Shown here in pieces: positions 5,667 to 8,932 of a DNA stretch of 8,932 nucleotides. The translations under genes and the position numbers were made by a program. The DNA is from an uncultured Spirochaetaceae bacterium (GTDB lineage: Bacteria > Spirochaetota > Spirochaetia > Treponematales > UBA12059): positions 1 through 8,932 of the forward strand of contig CALKWG010000433.1 in the NCBI GenBank assembly GCA_938004315.1, in the 5' to 3' direction. Every line of letters begins with the position of its first letter. Position 1 is the stretch's first letter. A model generated the notes under the pieces. It saw only the letters and a list, made by a program, of their open reading frames with translations. It made no database searches and was not told where the DNA came from.

Positions 5667-5696
5667 GCTATATTTCCTGCCTCATGGTCTTGACAA
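5667..5696 (-). promoter_or_regulatory. putative promoter of the cNMP-domain/ROK unit
   Basis: On the minus strand, TTGTCA (5691-5696) and TATAGC (5667-5672) are separated by 18 bases in an AT-rich patch. The -35 hexamer overlaps by five bases the -35 hexamer of the opposite-strand promoter, so the two promoters are back to back. Confidence 0.5.
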
Positions 5697-5716
5697 ACTT
5701 GCGCCCGCGCTAACAC
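5690..5716 (+). promoter_or_regulatory. putative promoter of the TPR-HD-GYP gene
   Basis: A perfect -35 hexamer TTGACA (5690-5695) is followed after 15 bases by TAACAC (5711-5716); a one-base shift gives AACACT with spacing 16. Either predicts transcription from about 5722-5724. That would be leaderless for the ATG at 5724, or a leader of about 28 bases for the ATG at 5751. The -10 is weak and the spacing short, which often marks activator-dependent promoters. Confidence 0.5.
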
Positions 5717-5739
5717 TTAGGGTATGCCCGTAGCGGATC

Positions 5740-5744
5740 AAGGT
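5740..5744 (+). promoter_or_regulatory. ribosome-binding site that favours the start at 5751
   Basis: AAGGT at 5740-5744 lies six to seven bases before the ATG at 5751, normal spacing. The earlier in-frame ATG at 5724 has only an AGGG that nearly touches it and falls at the predicted transcription start. The later start is therefore preferred. Confidence 0.5.
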
Positions 5745-5750
5745 CTACCC

Positions 5751-7418
5751 ATGTACGAACGACTCCTAGGCGAAGCTTCGGCCCTTATGGAGAGCAGCCC
5801 TGAGGAAGCCGAGGCGCTAGCCCTTCGCGTTATCCGCGAAGGCGTCGGCGCTGAGGCTCTTGAAGCGGTAACCGACGCCTGGCGCATCCTCGGGTTCAAA
5901 CGTATCGCCCAGGCCGATTACGAGGGCGCGTTGGAGCTCTTCCTCGAAGCCACCGAGGATTTAGCCGCCCGTTTCGGCGTCGACGGGAAGCCCGCCTCGT
6001 TCTTAAGCGGCATCGGGAGCGCCTACCATCACCTGGGCTTCTACGCCACCGCCGAATCCTATCTAGAGGAGGCGAAAGGCAAGCTCGACGAGTCCAGCCC
6101 GTATCGAGTGCGGGCGTCGGTCCATAACAACCTCGGGCTGGTCCTTTACCTCTCAGGCGACCGCGAGCGGGCGGAACGGGAGCTCAGGGCGGCTCTGGCC
6201 GCCTGCGAAGGCTCGGGCGACGAGGCTTGCGTCGTCTACGTACTCACGAACCTGGCGTCGGTCCTCGGCGAGGACGGCAAGGCTGAGGAGTCGGAGCGCG
6301 TATATACCCAGATCCTCGAACGGGCCGAGGCGGCCGGGGCGATCGGCGCCGTAGCCGGCGCGCTCGAAGGCTTAGCCGGCTGCAAGGCGAAGGCCGGCCG
6401 CTTCGACGAGGCGCTCGAGCTCAATGATCGAGCCCTGACGCGCCTAAAGGCCCTCGACCATGATCGGGACCTCGCCCAGGCCCTGAGCCAGCGGGCGAAG
6501 CTGCTCGCCGAGGCCGGCCGCAGCGAAGAGGCTTTGGAGCTCGCGGAGGTCGTCATGGCCAGCCCGGCCGCCAAGTCCGCAGCCATGAAGGCGCCGCTCT
6601 ACCGCCTCAAGGCCGAGGCGCTCGAGGCCTTGGGCCGTTGGCGCGAGGCCTGCGAGGCATGGCGCCTCTTCATCGCCGCCGACCCGCGGGAGGCGCTCTC
6701 TAAATCCCACGCCGAGCTTATGGATAGATCCCTGGACGACCAACGGGCCAAGGCCGCTAAGCTCGAGCTGCAGCTCAGGCGGCGGGCCGAAGACCTCGCG
6801 AGGGCGCAAGAGACCATCATCGAGGTGCTCGCCGGCGCGGCCGAGGCCAAGGACGACGTTACCGGGGCCCACGTCCGTCGCGCCGCGCGCTACGTCGGCG
6901 TCATCGCCGCCGCCCTCATCGACGATGGCCGGCCGGACATAGATCGGGCTAAGGCGGAGCTCTTCGCGGCGACGGCCAAGCTCCACGATATCGGTAAGCT
7001 CGGCGTCCCCGACGCCATCCTGCAGAAGCCGGGTAAGCTCGACGAAGCGGAATGGGCGGCGGTACGTAAGCACCCCCTCATCGGCGAGCGCCTCATCGAA
7101 CGGGCCGCCTGGCGGGACCTAAGCTCCGAGTACGCCCAGGCGGCCATGGAGCTCGTAGGCGCGCACCATGAGCGCTGGGACGGTACGGGCTACCCCCGCG
7201 GCCTCAAGGGCGAAGAGATCCCGCTAGGCGGCCGCATCATGGCGGTGGCCGACGTCTACGACGCCATGCGCTCGGCCCGCCCCTACAAACCGCCGCTCGG
7301 GCACGAAGAAACCGTACGGTATATCCTGGGTTGCTGCGGCTCGCAGTTCGACCCGGTTATCTGCGCCGCGTTCGAGCGCTCCGCCGAGGAATTCGACCGG
7401 ATCTTCAGCGAAGGTTAG
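5751..7418 (+). CDS. TPR-repeat HD-GYP domain phosphodiesterase, probably for cyclic di-GMP
   Basis: With the start at 5751 the protein has 555 residues. Residues about 45-315 are alpha-helical repeats of TPR type (e.g. ALELFLEATEDLAARFG, VHNNLGLVLYLSGDRERAERELRAAL). A charged coiled-coil linker spans about 325-362 and a C-terminal HD-GYP domain about 362-545. HD-GYP residues are present: His374 in TGAHVRR, HDIGK (His412, Asp413, Lys416), His441 in KHPLIGE, HHERWDGTGYP (472-482) and Asp501 in ADVYDA. HD-GYP enzymes cleave cyclic di-GMP to GMP or pGpG. The position four residues before His374, glutamate in trinuclear-iron members, is Val370, which favours a binuclear site. No membrane segment or signal peptide is seen, so TPR-mediated partner binding in the cytosol is likely. 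It is divergent from the cNMP-domain gene. An upstream in-frame ATG at 5724 would add nine residues. Confidence 0.92.
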   Translation: MYERLLGEASALMESSPEEAEALALRVIREGVGAEALEAVTDAWRILGFKRIAQADYEGALELFLEATEDLAARFGVDGKPASFLSGIGSAYHHLGFYATAESYLEEAKGKLDESSPYRVRASVHNNLGLVLYLSGDRERAERELRAALAACEGSGDEACVVYVLTNLASVLGEDGKAEESERVYTQILERAEAAGAIGAVAGALEGLAGCKAKAGRFDEALELNDRALTRLKALDHDRDLAQALSQRAKLLAEAGRSEEALELAEVVMASPAAKSAAMKAPLYRLKAEALEALGRWREACEAWRLFIAADPREALSKSHAELMDRSLDDQRAKAAKLELQLRRRAEDLARAQETIIEVLAGAAEAKDDVTGAHVRRAARYVGVIAAALIDDGRPDIDRAKAELFAATAKLHDIGKLGVPDAILQKPGKLDEAEWAAVRKHPLIGERLIERAAWRDLSSEYAQAAMELVGAHHERWDGTGYPRGLKGEEIPLGGRIMAVADVYDAMRSARPYKPPLGHEETVRYILGCCGSQFDPVICAAFERSAEEFDRIFSEG

Positions 7419-7420
7419 GC

Positions 7421-7433
7421 GCGCCGCCGGCGC
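7421..7433 (+). terminator. short GC hairpin after the HD-GYP gene
   Basis: GCGCC (7421-7425) and GGCGC (7429-7433) flank the three-base loop GCC directly after the stop codon, followed by TTAGTCTAT. The stem is short and the T-run broken, so this is a weak candidate terminator between the convergent HD-GYP and zupT genes. The remaining spacer to 7496 shows no clearer signal. Confidence 0.3.
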
Positions 7434-7496
7434 TTAGTCTATAACGGGCGCGCGGTTCGCCGCCGGTTGCGGCCCCGCCCGCTCGCTCGGCCAGCG

Positions 7497-8336
7497 TCAA
7501 ATAAACAGGAGTAGGCTCACGGCCATCACGGCCATGCCGGCGAAAAGACCGCCTATGGCTAAGTGGTGCTCGCCGTATTCGCGCGCCGAGGGCAGAAGCT
7601 CGTCGACGGAGATGTATACCATAATGCCCGCCACGCCGGCGAAGAGGAAGCCGAAGACCGCGTCGTTCACGAAGGGCCGCAGGATCGTATAGCCTATGAG
7701 CACCCCGGCCGGCTCGGCCAGGCCCGAGGCGAACGAATACCAGAACGCCTTCTTCTTCGAGCCGGTGGCGTAGTATACGGGTACGGCCACCGAAATGCCC
7801 TCGGGGATGTTATGGATCGCTATAGCCACGGCTATGGCGACGCCGAGCCCGGGGTCATGCAAGGCGGCCAAGAAGGTCGCCAAGCCCTCGGGGAAGTTAT
7901 GGATGGCCACCGCCAAGGCGGTGAATAGCCCCATCCGCAGGAGGCGCTTCTGGTCCTTATGGCGTAAGGTGCCGGTGCCCGGCGGCACGGTTTCATGCGC
8001 CTCCACCTCGGCCTGGTTATGCGCCTCGTGCGGGTTGATGCTCTCCGGTATAAGCCGGTCGATCACCGCGATGACGATGACCCCGGCGAAGAAGCCGCCG
8101 ACCGCCGCCCATGACCCGGGCCGCTCGCCGAAGAAATCGACGAGGGTCGCTTGAGCCTTGCGTAGTATCTCGACGAACGACACGTAGATCATCACGCCGG
8201 CCGAGAAGCCCAAGGAAACCGAGAGGAATTTCGGCGAGGTGCGCTTGGCGAAGAGCGCGATGAGGCTGCCTATGCCGGTAGCCAAGCCGGCGAAGACCGT
8301 AAGGCCGAAGGCGAAGAGCTCGTTGCTGCTGATCAT
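7497..8336 (-). CDS. zupT: ZIP-family divalent metal transporter (ZupT-like)
   Basis: This 279-residue inner-membrane protein has about eight hydrophobic segments and the signature metal-site motifs of ZIP transporters. AIHNFPEG (144-151) lies in the fourth helix and AIHNIPEG (173-180) in the fifth, with GLAEPAG (205-211) and a C-terminal [14 protein letters not shown] (245-258) as in ZupT/GufA-type members. ZupT-like proteins import zinc and often also manganese, iron or cobalt; the actual metal cannot be read here. The loop between helices three and four (about 97-135) holds four histidines (103, 106, 114, 126), a common metal-sensing or delivery feature. The start is supported by AAGGAG eleven bases upstream and a promoter beyond it. 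It is a single-gene unit, convergent with the HD-GYP gene and downstream of the ABC permease operon. Confidence 0.93.
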   Translation of the reverse strand: MISSNELFAFGLTVFAGLATGIGSLIALFAKRTSPKFLSVSLGFSAGVMIYVSFVEILRKAQATLVDFFGERPGSWAAVGGFFAGVIVIAVIDRLIPESINPHEAHNQAEVEAHETVPPGTGTLRHKDQKRLLRMGLFTALAVAIHNFPEGLATFLAALHDPGLGVAIAVAIAIHNIPEGISVAVPVYYATGSKKKAFWYSFASGLAEPAGVLIGYTILRPFVNDAVFGFLFAGVAGIMVYISVDELLPSAREYGEHHLAIGGLFAGMAVMAVSLLLFI

Positions 8337-8361
8337 GGCCGTTCTAGCTCCTTATGGTGAT

Positions 8362-8390
8362 ACGATAACGCCTCCCGCGCGCCGGGGCAA
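8362..8390 (-). promoter_or_regulatory. putative zupT promoter
   Basis: On the minus strand, TTGCCC (8385-8390) and TATCGT (8362-8367) are separated by 17 bases, followed by the AAGGAG of zupT. Its -35 lies in the loop, and its spacer in one arm, of the hairpin at 8369-8406, so reading-through transcripts and promoter use could interfere. No recognisable Zur or Fur box was identified. Confidence 0.45.
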
Positions 8391-8406
8391 GCGGCGGCGG
8401 GAGGCG
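8369..8406 (-). terminator. strong hairpin between the ABC permease gene and zupT
   Basis: CGCCTCCCGC (8369-8378 on the plus strand) and GCGGGAGGCG (8397-8406) are perfect complements. Inside them CGCCG and CGGCG pair as well, with one bulged C and a seven-base loop, giving about 15 pairs. Read on the minus strand the stem is followed by TTATCGTAT. It is the likely end of the permease operon transcript, with a weak uridine tract. A second smaller hairpin (GCCGCC 8446-8451 with GGCGGC 8458-8463) lies nearer the permease stop. Confidence 0.6.
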
Positions 8407-8481
8407 CGTTAGGGCGGGCCCCGCGCGGTCCCAGGGGCGTCGTCGGCCGCCGTCGCCGGCGGCTATACGGCGCGCGCCGGC

Positions 8482-8932
8482 TTAGCGCTTACCCTGGTCG
8501 TATATCTCGCCGGCGGCCTTGGGGCCTACCGTCTTGCCCGCGAAGACGACGAGCGCGACGATGGTCAGGAGGTACGGCAGGATGTAGAACAGCTCCTGCG
8601 GCAGCGAGGCTAGGAAGCTGATGTCCTTGGTATAGTACGATAGGATCTGCGCGAAGCCGAAGAAGAAGCCAGCGCCGAGGACCCCCCAGGGGCTCCACTT
8701 ACCGAAGACGAGCGAGGCCAGGGCGATGAAGCCCGTGCCGTGGATGGTCGAGAGCGTGTACTGGATATCCTGCGTCAGCACCATGGTGCCGCCGGCCAAG
8801 CCGGCGAGCGCGCCGGAGATCACGACGCCGGCGTAGCGCATCCGGTAGACGTTGATGCCCATGGAGGCCGCCGCCTGGGGATGCTCGCCGCAGGCCCTGA
8901 GGCGTAGGCCGAAAGGCGTCTTGAACACCACG
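8482..8932 (-). CDS. simple-sugar/nucleoside ABC transporter permease, C-terminal half (partial)
   Basis: The open frame runs out of the right edge of the window, so only the last 150 or so residues are present, about half of a typical 300-residue permease. KTPFGLRLRACGEHPQAAASMGINVYRMRY is the cytoplasmic coupling loop typical of the second permease of BmpA-dependent systems (NupQ/YufQ type), which resemble RbsC-like sugar permeases. Three to four hydrophobic segments follow (about 33-53, 65-98 and 115-131), with GAGFFFGFAQ between them. Systems of this type import purine nucleosides, and in spirochaetes related ones import riboflavin or nucleosides; the substrate cannot be read from this part. 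The tail GEIYDQGKR is cytosolic. It is probably the last gene of its operon, since a strong hairpin and a new promoter follow. Confidence 0.88.
   Translation of the reverse strand, partial: VVFKTPFGLRLRACGEHPQAAASMGINVYRMRYAGVVISGALAGLAGGTMVLTQDIQYTLSTIHGTGFIALASLVFGKWSPWGVLGAGFFFGFAQILSYYTKDISFLASLPQELFYILPYLLTIVALVVFAGKTVGPKAAGEIYDQGKR

Noticed and set aside
5724..5750. Upstream in-frame ATG of the HD-GYP gene
   Set aside because: It coincides with the predicted transcription start and has no correctly spaced ribosome-binding site; the ATG at 5751 has AAGGT at normal spacing. It remains possible if the mRNA is leaderless.
6444..7073. 209-codon open frame on the minus strand
   Set aside because: Antisense shadow of the TPR-HD-GYP gene, produced by G+C-rich codon bias; no recognisable domain or ribosome-binding site.

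Overview
The window is a G+C-rich bacterial chromosomal segment with short intergenic gaps and no mobile element, tRNA, rRNA or CRISPR array that I could find. The gene set (MtfA-like peptidase, GT-B-like glycosyltransferase, ProC, ROK fructokinase, stand-alone cyclic-nucleotide-binding domain protein, TPR-HD-GYP protein, ZIP transporter, BmpA/NupQ-type ABC permease) and the -10/-35-like promoters suggest a free-living or host-associated anaerobe. My tentative guess is a high-G+C spirochaete (Treponema relatives). This rests on general protein resemblance only and is weak.

Layout. Positions 1-80 hold the 3' end of an unidentified plus-strand gene. It is followed by two long back-to-back hairpins (100-149 and 152-200); the second is a very stable bidirectional intrinsic terminator. 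Positions 201-365 are extremely G-rich on the plus strand. This stretch lies downstream of a minus-strand OsmC-family gene (366-773), so the RNA from that gene would be C-rich and G-poor, like a Rho-utilisation site. A divergent spacer carrying a 17-bp perfect dyad separates it from plus-strand mtfA (917-1714). An intergenic promoter then precedes a two-gene unit: a GT-B-like glycosyltransferase of unknown substrate (1826-3301) and proC (3328-4128).

proC converges on a minus-strand unit made of a Crp-like cNMP-binding-domain protein without a DNA-binding domain (5162-5599) and a ROK fructokinase (4185-5102). That unit is divergent from a plus-strand TPR-HD-GYP phosphodiesterase (5751-7418). 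The two divergent promoters appear to share one overlapping -35 element (5690-5696). The HD-GYP gene converges on minus-strand zupT (7497-8336). Upstream of zupT lies the end of another minus-strand operon, whose last gene is a simple-sugar/nucleoside ABC permease cut by the window edge (8482-8932). A strong hairpin between the two (8369-8406) doubles as candidate terminator of the permease operon and as the spacer/-35 region of the zupT promoter.

Functional picture. Most genes are housekeeping or nutrient related: proline synthesis, fructose phosphorylation, metal uptake, nucleoside/sugar import, and oxidative or thiol chemistry. The most distinctive regulatory locus is the Crp-like/ROK unit divergent from the HD-GYP gene. 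It could couple nucleotide second messengers to sugar use, but that is inference from layout. I see no clear evidence of a wholly new system. The best leads are regulatory architectures and an uncharacterised GT-B-like protein.
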